DNA of 34,180 nt, taken from NCBI GenBank assembly GCA_944391815.1, contig CALXUV010000037.1, forward strand, positions 1-34,180. Reading direction: 5' to 3'. Shown piece by piece: positions 8,074 through 16,577 of the stretch (its first letter is position 1; each line of letters starts with the position of its first letter). The DNA comes from an uncultured Clostridia bacterium. GTDB taxonomy: Bacteria > Bacillota > Clostridia > Oscillospirales > CAG-272. A program made the translations under genes and the position numbers. The notes below the pieces were generated by a model, which made no database searches, was not told where the DNA came from, and was given only the letters and a program-made list of their open reading frames with translations.

Positions 8074-8090
8074 TTTGATTATTTTTGACT
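8074..8090 (-). promoter_or_regulatory. Possible third CtsR operator, one mismatch
   Basis: On the minus strand AGTCAAA-AAT-AATCAAA fits the consensus except for one base in the second heptad. It lies between the ctsR promoter and the divergent promoter at 8142-8170. Confidence 0.45.
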
Positions 8091-8141
8091 TTCCTCAGGA
8101 TACAAATCATGAGCAAAGTGCAGCCAAGTAAAATAATTCCC

Positions 8142-8170
8142 TTGACTTTTTTTTGCTTTTCGGATATAAT
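8142..8170 (+). promoter_or_regulatory. Sigma-A promoter of the exonuclease/GH78 operon
   Basis: TTGACT (8142-8147), 17 bases, TATAAT (8165-8170). The predicted start is near 8177, giving a leader of about 45 bases with AAAGGA before the ATG at 8223. Confidence 0.85.
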
Positions 8171-8222
8171 GTTTGCATAAGCTACGCACAGGCATTTAAG
8201 TTATACTGAAAGGAAAATAAAA

Positions 8223-10730
8223 ATGCGGCTACCTTCCGATTACATAGTTTTTGACCTTGAAACAACCGGACTTTCACCTGCGTACTCCGAAATAATAGAG
8301 ATCGGAGCGGTAAAAATCATTGACGGTAAAATCGAGGATATTTTTCAGACTTATGTCAAAAACACCTCCCCTATTCCGGAAAAGATAACTGCGCTTACCG
8401 GTATAACCGAAAACGACACGAAAAACGCCCCGAAGATAAACGTTGCGCTGAAAAAGTTTTCCGAATTTGTCTCGGATTTCCCGCTTATCGCACATAACGC
8501 GCGCTTTGACTGCTCTTTTATCGGCGCAGCCTCGTTTTTGTGTCAGATAAACTTTGAAAATCCTGTAATAGACAGCCTCGAAGTTTCCCGCAAGTGCCTT
8601 AAAAACCTTAAAAGCCACAAGCTTGAAGTGCTGAAAAATTATCTTGGTATCGAATTACCTTCACATAACGCCGTCGATGACTGCAAAGTTACCTACCGCG
8701 TAATAGAACACTGCCGTCAACTGATTAAATCCGTCCGTCAGGAGGTCATAATCATGAGTAAAGCAAAATGGATCTGGTATTTCGGAGAATACGAAATATT
8801 TCATTCCCTGCAGTTACATTCAAGGAGAACGGAATTCGGAGCCGATTACCCTACACCTTGGTATCTTCCGAACGTTTTCCCGATAATCGATTTTACAAAA
8901 AATATAGAAATCACCGAGGATACCGAATTTTCCGTACACCTTAACGGAATCGGTTACGTACTTGTTGACTCAGTCCGTCACCCCTCCGGAAAGGTAATAA
9001 AATGCGTTCCCGGCAAACATCTGATAACGGTAAAGGTAATGAATTACAGAGGACTGCCCGCTGCATTTGTAAAAGGTGATATTATTTACTCCGACGAAAG
9101 CTGGACGGCATCAGTTGCCCCGGGCACCGAAAAAAACGCATGCTGCACACCGGCTTACTTTTCGGAAAATGACAATGTTGAGATTTTTCCGTTCAGCTAC
9201 GAAAAATTATATCCGGTCAGTGTAAGCAAAACCGGAAAAGGCTATCTTTACGACTTCGGGCGTGAAACATTCGGTTTTCTGAACATAAGTGACGCAGTGG
9301 CAGAGGACGTCGTTTACTACGGAGAAAGCAAGGAAGAAGCTATGGCAACCGACAGTCCTGATTTCCGTGAAAACGCTCTCGTTTTCCGCTCTATCGGAAG
9401 CTCAGGAAATGTCCGTCTTGCACAGACTGCTTTCCGGTTTGTACATGTGGTGACAAAGAGAAGCGTTCCTTATGATATTTCCTCTGATTTTGAATTTCTG
9501 CCGCTTAAAGACAGGGCAGATTTTTCATGTGAAAAAGATATAATAGGTGATGTATTTAAACTGTCCGCATATACCTTCCGCCTTAATTCAAGAGAATTTT
9601 ACCTTGACGGCATAAAACGTGACAGATGGGTGTGGTCGGGTGACGCTTATCAGTCTTTCATGATAAACAGATATCTGCACGCCGACGATGAGATCGTTAA
9701 ACGCACTATACTTGCTCTGCTCGGAAAGCCTCCGTATTTCCAACATATAAACACAATTACAGACTACTCTTTTTTCCTTATTATTTCGGTGTATGATTAC
9801 TGGATTTACAGCGGCGACCTTGAATTTGTAAAAAACATTTTTGACAGACTTTCCGCTCTTTATTCTTTCTGCCTTGAAAGAACAGACGAAAACGGCTTCA
9901 TCATTGCAAAAAACGGCGACTGGATCTTTATTGACTGGGCAGATCTTGACAAAGAAGGTCCTATCTGTGCCGAACAGATTCTGTTCTGGAAAGCTTCAAA
10001 GTGTATGGAGATATTCTCGGAAAAACTGGGACTTCCGCTTGAAAAGAGAGTGGACACCGATGAACTGAAAAATAAAATCAACCGTTTTTATTACAATGAA
10101 GAAAAAGGCGGATACATTGACGGTTTTGTTTCAGGAAAAAACAAAATCAGCCGCCATCAGAATATTTTTGCACTGATGTACGGTTTTGCTGAATGTGAAA
10201 AGCGCCGTTCAATTATTGAAAAAGTTATTTTGTCCACCGATGTGCCGGAAATAACCACCCCGTACTTTCAGTTCTATCAGCTGATTGTAATGTGTGAAAA
10301 CGGACTTGTAAAACAGGCGTGCGATCTGCTTGAAAGTTACTGGGGCGGAATGCTGAAACTCGGTGCAACTTCGGTCTGGGAACAGTTTGACGAAAACGAT
10401 GTCGGAACTGATAATTACAAAATGTACGGTCATGCTTTCGGCAAGTCCCTCTGCCACGCATGGGGAAGCGGACCGATACTTATTCTGGGAAAATATGTTG
10501 CCGGAGTCAGATACGACGGTAACGCATCCGGCACTTTCACAGTCAAACCGGAGCTTGGCATCTACGAAACCTTTAACGCCACAGTGCCGCTCCCATCAGG
10601 AAATGTAACTATAATAAAAGACAAAAACAAGGTTACCGTCATAACAGATGTAAGCGGCGGAACACTTATTGTAAATGATAAAAAAATAACCGTTATCCCG
10701 GGTAAAGAAAACAAAGTTGAGCTAAATTAA
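8223..10730 (+). CDS. In-frame fusion: DEDDh 3'-5' exonuclease (DnaQ-like) + GH78 alpha-L-rhamnosidase-like enzyme
   Basis: Residues 1 to about 172 are a complete DnaQ/PolC-type exonuclease: FDLETTG (Asp11, Glu13), HNARFD (Asp96) and HNAVDD (His148, Asp153). Residues 178-835 form a family 78-like (alpha/alpha)6 glycosidase with an N-terminal beta region, DGIKRDRWVWSGD (462-474, acidic cluster typical of GH78) and TSVWEQFDE with Glu720 as a likely second catalytic acid. Nothing links these functions biochemically. At the joint, residue 178 is a Met codon (8754) with AGGAGGT 7 bases upstream, exactly what a separate second gene would have. The likely origin is an exonuclease gene that lost its stop codon or suffered an indel in front of a rhamnosidase gene; the enzyme may still be made alone from 8754. 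No signal peptide, so cytoplasmic. The AAAGGA before 8223 shows the first half is also translated. A sequencing error in the joint cannot be excluded. Confidence 0.85.
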   Translation: MRLPSDYIVFDLETTGLSPAYSEIIEIGAVKIIDGKIEDIFQTYVKNTSPIPEKITALTGITENDTKNAPKINVALKKFSEFVSDFPLIAHNARFDCSFIGAASFLCQINFENPVIDSLEVSRKCLKNLKSHKLEVLKNYLGIELPSHNAVDDCKVTYRVIEHCRQLIKSVRQEVIIMSKAKWIWYFGEYEIFHSLQLHSRRTEFGADYPTPWYLPNVFPIIDFTKNIEITEDTEFSVHLNGIGYVLVDSVRHPSGKVIKCVPGKHLITVKVMNYRGLPAAFVKGDIIYSDESWTASVAPGTEKNACCTPAYFSENDNVEIFPFSYEKLYPVSVSKTGKGYLYDFGRETFGFLNISDAVAEDVVYYGESKEEAMATDSPDFRENALVFRSIGSSGNVRLAQTAFRFVHVVTKRSVPYDISSDFEFLPLKDRADFSCEKDIIGDVFKLSAYTFRLNSREFYLDGIKRDRWVWSGDAYQSFMINRYLHADDEIVKRTILALLGKPPYFQHINTITDYSFFLIISVYDYWIYSGDLEFVKNIFDRLSALYSFCLERTDENGFIIAKNGDWIFIDWADLDKEGPICAEQILFWKASKCMEIFSEKLGLPLEKRVDTDELKNKINRFYYNEEKGGYIDGFVSGKNKISRHQNIFALMYGFAECEKRRSIIEKVILSTDVPEITTPYFQFYQLIVMCENGLVKQACDLLESYWGGMLKLGATSVWEQFDENDVGTDNYKMYGHAFGKSLCHAWGSGPILILGKYVAGVRYDGNASGTFTVKPELGIYETFNATVPLPSGNVTIIKDKNKVTVITDVSGGTLIVNDKKITVIPGKENKVELN
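8740..8756 (+). promoter_or_regulatory. Internal ribosome binding site and start codon of the GH78 half
   Basis: AGGAGGT (8740-8746), a 7-base spacer, ATG (8754-8756), in frame with the exonuclease. It is one of the strongest SDs in the window although it lies inside an open frame. The next protein segment, MSKAKWIWYFGEYEIF, looks like a natural N-terminus. Confidence 0.75.
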
Positions 10731-10850
10731 ATTCAGGTAACACAGACTCCAAACATATAAAGAATATTTTAGCTGTTTTAGTCAAATCCGGACTATGTTT
10801 ATTTACGGCGTTTAAGCCTGATTTCAGAACACTCACAGAAAGGATATACC

Positions 10851-13151
10851 ATGAAAAAGTCAAAAGCAATCCTATCAGCATATCAGAATCATCCGTTTTA
10901 CAGAAACAGAACGGAAAGCGACTCGTTTTTTGCTCTCACTCCCGGCAGTATTTCACTTAAAGGAAACCTTGACTATGCCGTCAGATTCATAGAAGATTAT
11001 CAGCTTATGAACCCTTCGCTGTGGGCGGAGTTTGTACAGCAGTTCAGAAACACTCCGGTTAAAGCGGATGACGCCGATGACGGTTGGCGCGGCGAATACT
11101 GGGGAAAAATGATGCGCGGTGCCTGCTTTACATATCAGTACACCCGGAATCAGAAATTATACGAAATTCTTTGCGAAACAGTGCGTGACATGATAAGCAC
11201 TGCTGACGAAAACGGACGTATATCCAGTTACTCGGTAACGCACCAGTACCGCGGGTGGGATATATGGTCAAGAAAGTACGTGCTTCTCGGCATGCAGTAT
11301 TTTATAGAAATATGTAGGGATAAAGACTTTATAAAACAGATAACCGACTGCATGTGTGCACAGGTAGATTATCTTATTTCAACAATCGGACTTGAAAGCG
11401 AAGGAAAAATCCTTATCACAAAAACTTCCAGCCACTGGCACGGAATGAACAGCAGTTCACTGCTTGAGCCGATAGTCCGCCTTTATAACCTCACAGGTGA
11501 AATAAAGTATCTGCATTTCGCCACTTACATAGTTGACTGCGGCGTTATATATGACGAGGGAGTAAGCATATTTGAACTTGCTTATGAAAATAAAATCGAC
11601 CCCTATCAGTACCCGGTAGTCAAAGCCTATGAGATGATGAGCTGCTTTGAAGGGCTTCTTGAATACTACCGCGTCACAAACATTGAAAAATGGAAGCAGG
11701 CAGTTATCAATTTTGCAAACAGAGTACGACTCAGCGACATAAGTATTATCGGCTCGGCAGGCTGTACGCACGAGCTGTTCGATCACACTCTTGTAAGACA
11801 GACAAATACGCTGTATAACGGAGTTCTTCAGGAAACCTGCGTTACCGTTACCTGGATAAAGTTCTGCTATCAGCTTCTCTGCCTTACCGGGAATTCCGTG
11901 TACGCCGACGAAATCGAAAAATCGGTTTACAATGCGCTTCTCGGAGCGGTTAATTTCAACAAAAACGAAAAGAACGGCGGTCTTCCTTTCGACAGTTACA
12001 GTCCTTTGCTTTTCAACACGAGAATGAGAGGGATAGGCGGACAGAAGTATATGGCAAGCGGCGCTTTCTACGGGTGCTGTGCCTGCATCGGCTCAGCGGG
12101 AACCGGTATGATACCGATGCAAAGCGTTATGCTTTCGGAAGACGGTGTGGTTTTCAATACATTTGCACCGGGAAGCGTAAAAACTATAGCTCCGGACGGT
12201 ACACCTCTCACATTTGAAACTGAAACCGCTTACCCGGTTGACGGTACGGTTGACATTACCGTAAAATGTCCGGATAAAACCAGATTTTCGGTTTTCGTCC
12301 GCATACCTGAATGGTCAAAAAACACGCTGATGTCGGTAAACGGAATACAAAAGGAAGTAACACCCGGCAGCTATGCAGTCATCGACCGTGTCTGGCAGAA
12401 TGATGACTATATAACAGTTAAATTCGATATGCGTTGCCGGCTTATCAGCGCAGTACCCGATCCGAAAGATCCGTGTTCCGGCTACCATGTCGCACTGAAA
12501 AAAGGACCGTTGGTTCTTGCAAGGGACAGAAGACTCGGTGAGGATATCGAACACATAGTAAACTTCACGCCCGACGCTGACGGCTGCGTTGCATGTACCA
12601 AGACTGAAGCAAAATACGTAAAATCACTCTGCGCTTTCCTTATGACTGACAGCACCGGATACGAGTTTACAGTGATCGACTATGCGTCAGCCGGAAGCAC
12701 ATGGGAAGAAGACTCAATGACAACTGCCTGGCTTCCTACGAAAAATTACTGGAAAACTGACTTTGACAGACCCGTTTACATCATCTCTCCGAATTCATGG
12801 GACAGCTCGGATTCAAAATTTTCCCTTTACATTGATAAAGAAGGGATCCTCAGCGTAACAAAGGAAAAAGGGGACGAGTTTATGCTCGAATCCCAGCCGG
12901 ACGGAAATTATAAGATAAAGGTGGTTTCTTCCGGACTTTATCTCGATCTTACCGATGACGAAAACTTCATTGTTTCTTCGGAGGAAGGAAAAACGTGGAA
13001 AATTGCCAAGTATGCTCAGAACAGATACAGAATCTATGACAAAAACGGTCGCAGTCTGGTAGGTTCAAACGATACTTTGAAATCTCCGCACATAAAATTT
13101 GAAAAGCCTTCATTCAAAACTCTTCAGATTTTCAGAATCGAGCAGGCATAA
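10851..13151 (+). CDS. GH127 (DUF1680) beta-L-arabinofuranosidase-like enzyme with C-terminal beta-trefoil-like tail
   Basis: Family members remove beta-L-arabinofuranose from plant cell-wall glycoproteins and arabinans, using a cysteine nucleophile held by a zinc ion. The signature is complete: LQETCVTVTW (Glu328, Cys330) and YGCCACIGSAG (Cys409, Cys410) match the Glu/Cys/Cys/Cys zinc and catalytic set of Bifidobacterium HypBA1. An (alpha/alpha)6 barrel is expected over about residues 20-430, then beta domains to about 650. The last 100 or so residues (from FSLYIDKEGILSV) have the spacing of a ricin-type or similar sugar-binding trefoil, which is only a tentative reading. No signal peptide is present. 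The start is ATG after AGAAAGG. It follows the GH78 gene by 120 bases on the same strand with no terminator, so the two probably act on the same rhamnose- and arabinose-containing material. Confidence 0.88.
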   Translation: MKKSKAILSAYQNHPFYRNRTESDSFFALTPGSISLKGNLDYAVRFIEDYQLMNPSLWAEFVQQFRNTPVKADDADDGWRGEYWGKMMRGACFTYQYTRNQKLYEILCETVRDMISTADENGRISSYSVTHQYRGWDIWSRKYVLLGMQYFIEICRDKDFIKQITDCMCAQVDYLISTIGLESEGKILITKTSSHWHGMNSSSLLEPIVRLYNLTGEIKYLHFATYIVDCGVIYDEGVSIFELAYENKIDPYQYPVVKAYEMMSCFEGLLEYYRVTNIEKWKQAVINFANRVRLSDISIIGSAGCTHELFDHTLVRQTNTLYNGVLQETCVTVTWIKFCYQLLCLTGNSVYADEIEKSVYNALLGAVNFNKNEKNGGLPFDSYSPLLFNTRMRGIGGQKYMASGAFYGCCACIGSAGTGMIPMQSVMLSEDGVVFNTFAPGSVKTIAPDGTPLTFETETAYPVDGTVDITVKCPDKTRFSVFVRIPEWSKNTLMSVNGIQKEVTPGSYAVIDRVWQNDDYITVKFDMRCRLISAVPDPKDPCSGYHVALKKGPLVLARDRRLGEDIEHIVNFTPDADGCVACTKTEAKYVKSLCAFLMTDSTGYEFTVIDYASAGSTWEEDSMTTAWLPTKNYWKTDFDRPVYIISPNSWDSSDSKFSLYIDKEGILSVTKEKGDEFMLESQPDGNYKIKVVSSGLYLDLTDDENFIVSSEEGKTWKIAKYAQNRYRIYDKNGRSLVGSNDTLKSPHIKFEKPSFKTLQIFRIEQA

Positions 13152-13474
13152 CGTATTGAATGTAAAAAGTCTGAACGAAAAACTCTTTTCAGTTTGATTT
13201 TGCGTCAATGCTTTAGCATTTCTGACACTCCGATAAAAGCCGGAAAGCAGAAATATATCACGCAAATTTGCGCTTTAATGTGACAAGTAAATATAATATT
13301 ACGACGAAACACAATAAATTACATCGTATTTATTAAATTTACACAGCATTTAATTTAATCAAACTTGATCTTCCTAACTAAAAAAGGAGCCTGACTCACC
13401 GAAACCGGTGCAATGAAAGCTCCTTTTTTATTATTTCCTGATGTGGTTCAGCAAATTAATATCCATTCTGAATC
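13152..13474. other. Gap between convergent GH127 and ugd genes
   Basis: It holds a small palindrome, AATGCT-TT-AGCATT style (13207-13220), and the shared terminator at 13380-13429. The rest is AT-rich with nothing I can identify. Confidence 0.6.
13380..13429. terminator. Bidirectional terminator between the GH operon and the glycan cluster
   Basis: The stem AAAAAAGGAGC / GCTCCTTTTTT (13380-13390 with 13419-13429) carries a T-run on either strand. A second hairpin CACCG-AAAC-CGGTG (13397-13410) sits inside the loop. Confidence 0.85.
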
Positions 13475-14659
13475 TCAGTCACGGAAATACAGATCCCTTG
13501 TATAAACTTTTTCCTTTACATCATACAGTTCTGAATCAAATCTGTTGGCTACAATTATATCCGACTGCCTTTTGAACTCGCTTATATTTTTTAAAACTCT
13601 TATTCCCTCAAAAAATTCATCCTCGACCAACGGCTCGAAAATTATCATATTCACATTGTGTTCTGCAAGAAGTTTTGTGATTCCGATTACAGACGAATCC
13701 CGGTAATTATCAGAATCTTTTTTCATTGCCAGTCTGTAAATCCCGACGGTTCCGGGTTTTTTCGCCATTATACAGTCGGCAGTGAATTTTTTTCGGGTTG
13801 CGTTCGAATCGACTATTGCGGATATTACGTTCTGCGGTATATTATTAAAATTTGCAAGCAGTTGTCTGGTATCTTTGGGCAGGCAGTAACCGCCGTAACC
13901 GAACGAGGGATTGTTGTAATAATTGCCTATCCTCGGATCCATACACACACCTTCTATTACGGATGCACTGTCAAGTCCCATTGCCTGCGCATAAGTATCA
14001 AGCTCATTGAAAAAGCTTACTCTGAGCGCGAGATAAGTGTTTGCGAAAAGTTTGACCGACTCAGCCTCGGTCGAGTTCATTATCAGCACCTTAACGTCTT
14101 TTTTCAGCGCTCCGTTTTTCATTAAACCGGCAAACTTTTCCGCCTCTGTACGCAGTTCCTTTGTTTCTTGCGGAACTCCGACAATTATTCTCGACGGATG
14201 AAGATTATCGGTTAATGCGCTGCCTTCGCGCAAAAATTCCGGACTGAATATGATTTTCGGCAGTCCCGTTTCCTTAAACACTTTTTCAGTATAACCGACC
14301 GGAACAGTGGATTTTATTACGATAAGAGCTTTCGGACTGATTTCAGAGACATGCTTTATTACGCTGTCAACACTGCTTGTATCAAAACCGTTCCTTCCGG
14401 TTTCATAATTTGTCGGGGTACAGACGACGACTATATCAGCATTTTTATAAGCATACTTGTAATCTGTTGTTGCTCGTAAATTAAGTTGTCTGTGTGACAG
14501 ATACTCCTGTATCTCAAAATCTTTTATCGGAGAAATCCCGGAATTTACAAGATATGCCCTTCTCTCATCCGTATCGACGGCTACGACTTCGTTTTGTTGC
14601 GACAAAACTATCGCATTTGAAAGTCCGACATAGCCTATCCCTGCTACCGCAATTTTCAT
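13475..14659 (-). CDS. ugd: UDP-glucose 6-dehydrogenase
   Basis: It oxidises UDP-glucose to UDP-glucuronate with two NAD+. Of 394 residues, the N-terminal Rossmann motif is AGIGYVGLSNA (6-16), followed by CTPTNY (80-85), IKSTVPVG (115-122), SPEFLREG (139-146) and the catalytic thiol in SFGYGGYCLPKDT (Cys259). The C-terminal MAKKPGTVGIYRL and KVYTRDLYFRD close the UDP-binding domain. It resembles the roughly 388-residue Ugd of enterobacteria from end to end. The frame is open to 14704, but the ATG at 14659 begins the Rossmann strand directly and has AAAGGA 7 bases upstream, so I use that. It is the last gene of the minus-strand glycan cluster. Its product is the substrate of the epimerase encoded next to it. 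Confidence 0.95.
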   Translation of the reverse strand: MKIAVAGIGYVGLSNAIVLSQQNEVVAVDTDERRAYLVNSGISPIKDFEIQEYLSHRQLNLRATTDYKYAYKNADIVVVCTPTNYETGRNGFDTSSVDSVIKHVSEISPKALIVIKSTVPVGYTEKVFKETGLPKIIFSPEFLREGSALTDNLHPSRIIVGVPQETKELRTEAEKFAGLMKNGALKKDVKVLIMNSTEAESVKLFANTYLALRVSFFNELDTYAQAMGLDSASVIEGVCMDPRIGNYYNNPSFGYGGYCLPKDTRQLLANFNNIPQNVISAIVDSNATRKKFTADCIMAKKPGTVGIYRLAMKKDSDNYRDSSVIGITKLLAEHNVNMIIFEPLVEDEFFEGIRVLKNISEFKRQSDIIVANRFDSELYDVKEKVYTRDLYFRD

Positions 14660-15046
14660 TTTATCATCCTTTGTATTCGTAAAATTTTGCTTAATTAAAG
14701 CCAAGATAAGTTTTATATTGCTTTATTATCTTGAAATTTCTGCATTACACTTCAAGCTTCTTTACTTTATTTTTTGATTTTTGTATTTCTATAATTCAAG
14801 AATTTTAACGTACCCATATATTTTATTATCAGTATTTTATGTTTGTATTTGTTATTAATCAGTGTTTGTTATAATTAAATCACTGCTGATTTTGTATTTC
14901 AACTTTTCCCGATTGACATTTTTCCGTTTGTATCTGAAAATAAACTCTTACGCATGAAGTCACAATAATCCCGGGTTTTGGTACTTAAACACATTCAAGC
15001 GCTGAAAACAATTACTTTTTTAACACGCCGACTGAAACAGTAAGTT
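14660..15046. other. AT-rich gap upstream of ugd
   Basis: No reading frame, hairpin terminator or clear promoter is supported. Short A/T runs dominate. It is unusually long for neighbours on the same strand in one pathway. Confidence 0.5.
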
Positions 15047-16087
15047 TTACCGGTAATATTCTTTGTACCATTTTGCAAATTTCCCGAGCCCTGTCGCAAG
15101 ATCGGTTTTTGGCAGTATGCCGAACTTTTTACCGAATTTGTCCATATCGGCAAATGTGATTTTAACGTCGCCCGGTTGCATTCCTACAAGTTCTATATGA
15201 CTTTCAACATCAAACTCCGGCGGTAAAACTTTTTCCTTTTTTAATTTATCGGTCAGAATTTGCACAAAATCAAGAAGATTTTCGGGATTATTGTTACCTA
15301 TATTATATATTTCAAATGGATTTTTGTTTTTCTCCAGTTCCGGAGGATTTTCAGCAACCTTTATTACACCTTTTACTATGTCGTCAATGTATGTGAAATC
15401 GCGTTTACAGTCACCGTAATTGAAAATTCTTATCTTCTCACCTCTTACCAGTTTTTCGGTAAAACCGAAATATGCCATATCAGGTCTGCCGGCAGGCCCG
15501 TATACTGTAAAAAAGCGTAGACCGGTTGTAGGAATTTTATAAAGCCCCGAATAGGCATAAGCCAAAGCTTCGTCAGCTTTTTTGGTTGCGGCATATATGG
15601 AAACCGGACTGTCGGTTCTGTCACTTTCAGAATAGGGAATTTTTGCTCCGTCACCGTAAACAGATGAGGATGAAGCAAAAACAAGATGTTTTACCTTAGA
15701 TACCGAACACGCTTTCAGAATATTGTAAAAGCCTATAATATTGGAATCGATGTATGCGTCCGGATTTTCAAGAGAATACCGCACTCCCGCCTGCGCCGCA
15801 AGATTGATTACAACTTCCGGATTGTATTTCTCAAAAATCTCATTTACAGTTTTGAAGTCGGAAATACTGCCCTTTATAAATATCCATTCGCTTCCTTTCG
15901 TTTTGCCGGCTGACCTTACAACGCATTCAAGGCGATATTCCTTAAGCTTAACATCATAATAATCACACATATTGTCAATACCGACGATCGTAAGCGGTCC
16001 GTACTTTTCAAGCAGCTCTTTCGCAAGATTTGCACCGATAAATCCGGCTGCTCCGGTTATTAGTATTGTTTTATTTTCAAGATTCAT
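15047..16087 (-). CDS. UDP-glucuronate 4-epimerase (NAD-dependent epimerase, extended SDR)
   Basis: It interconverts UDP-glucuronate and UDP-galacturonate. The 346-residue chain has the NAD-binding ITGAAGFIGANL (10-21), NLAAQAGVRYS (95-105), SSSSVYG (139-145) and the catalytic YAATK (Tyr165, Lys169). The stretch IDNMCDYYDVKLKEYRL (38-53) and the AAQAGVRYSLENPDAY block are typical of the glucuronate epimerase branch of extended SDRs, not of GalE or RmlB. The start ATG has AAGGAG 5 bases upstream. The neighbouring ugd gene supplies the substrate, so the cluster can make galacturonic acid as a building unit. The SDR family is certain; the substrate rests on motif match and context. Confidence 0.9.
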   Translation of the reverse strand: MNLENKTILITGAAGFIGANLAKELLEKYGPLTIVGIDNMCDYYDVKLKEYRLECVVRSAGKTKGSEWIFIKGSISDFKTVNEIFEKYNPEVVINLAAQAGVRYSLENPDAYIDSNIIGFYNILKACSVSKVKHLVFASSSSVYGDGAKIPYSESDRTDSPVSIYAATKKADEALAYAYSGLYKIPTTGLRFFTVYGPAGRPDMAYFGFTEKLVRGEKIRIFNYGDCKRDFTYIDDIVKGVIKVAENPPELEKNKNPFEIYNIGNNNPENLLDFVQILTDKLKKEKVLPPEFDVESHIELVGMQPGDVKITFADMDKFGKKFGILPKTDLATGLGKFAKWYKEYYR

Positions 16088-16560
16088 ATTAACTCCTTCA
16101 AACAGCCTGACATATTCAACAAGTTATCATTAAAACGGCAGTCAGCTTAAAAAACTTTCCACAGTTTAATCTGCCTGTCCTTCGCAAATGAAAAAAGTTA
16201 AAAAAATAATGACTGTCTTTTACTGCCTAAGTCTGTTTTTACATTATACATCCGGTCCGCAATGGTTTACTTAACCGGAATTGATTATTTGGTTATTTGG
16301 GTTATTTTGATTATTTAACACCATCCTGATTGAGCGGAATTTTAAAACACAAAGTAATTACATAATGATTTTTTTAATTTACTTTTGTACTTTTATTCAA
16401 ACATTTTTTATTTTAGCAGTCAGTTATTCAGATCATTTCTCTTATTAAATAACTTTTTTCTTAAACCGCTCCTTTTATTTAAACGGGTTGTTTTATTAAA
16501 TGGTTGTTTTTCAGCTCATTCTTTTTTATTTGAGCCGTTCTCTTTATTTAAACCGTTCGT
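16088..16560. other. Gap with low-complexity and periodic repeats
   Basis: The first half is plain AT-rich sequence, including a short tandem of GGTTATTT-like units (16282-16317). The second half is the 17-base-period array described separately, which runs into the end of the glycosyltransferase gene. No gene is seen. Confidence 0.6.
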
Positions 16561-16577
16561 TTACTTAAACAGTTCGT
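16392..16577. repeat. Degenerate tandem repeat, period about 17 bases
   Basis: Units resembling TTATTTAAACCGTTCGTT begin at about 16392, 16408, 16424, 16441, 16458, 16475, 16493, 16527, 16543 and 16561, with one decayed unit near 16510. The last unit contains the stop codon and final codons (NELFK) of the glycosyltransferase gene. Confidence 0.65.

Larger units (their letters stand above)
7918..8222. other. Divergent control region between ctsR and the exonuclease/GH78 gene
   Basis: It contains the two promoters that fire apart from each other, the double CtsR operator, the weaker third site and the -10 palindrome described separately. It encodes no protein that I can support. Confidence 0.7.

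Noticed and set aside
14660-14704. N-terminal extension of the UDP-glucose dehydrogenase
   Set aside because: Fifteen extra residues before the Rossmann strand have no counterpart in the family. ATG 14659 has the ribosome site.
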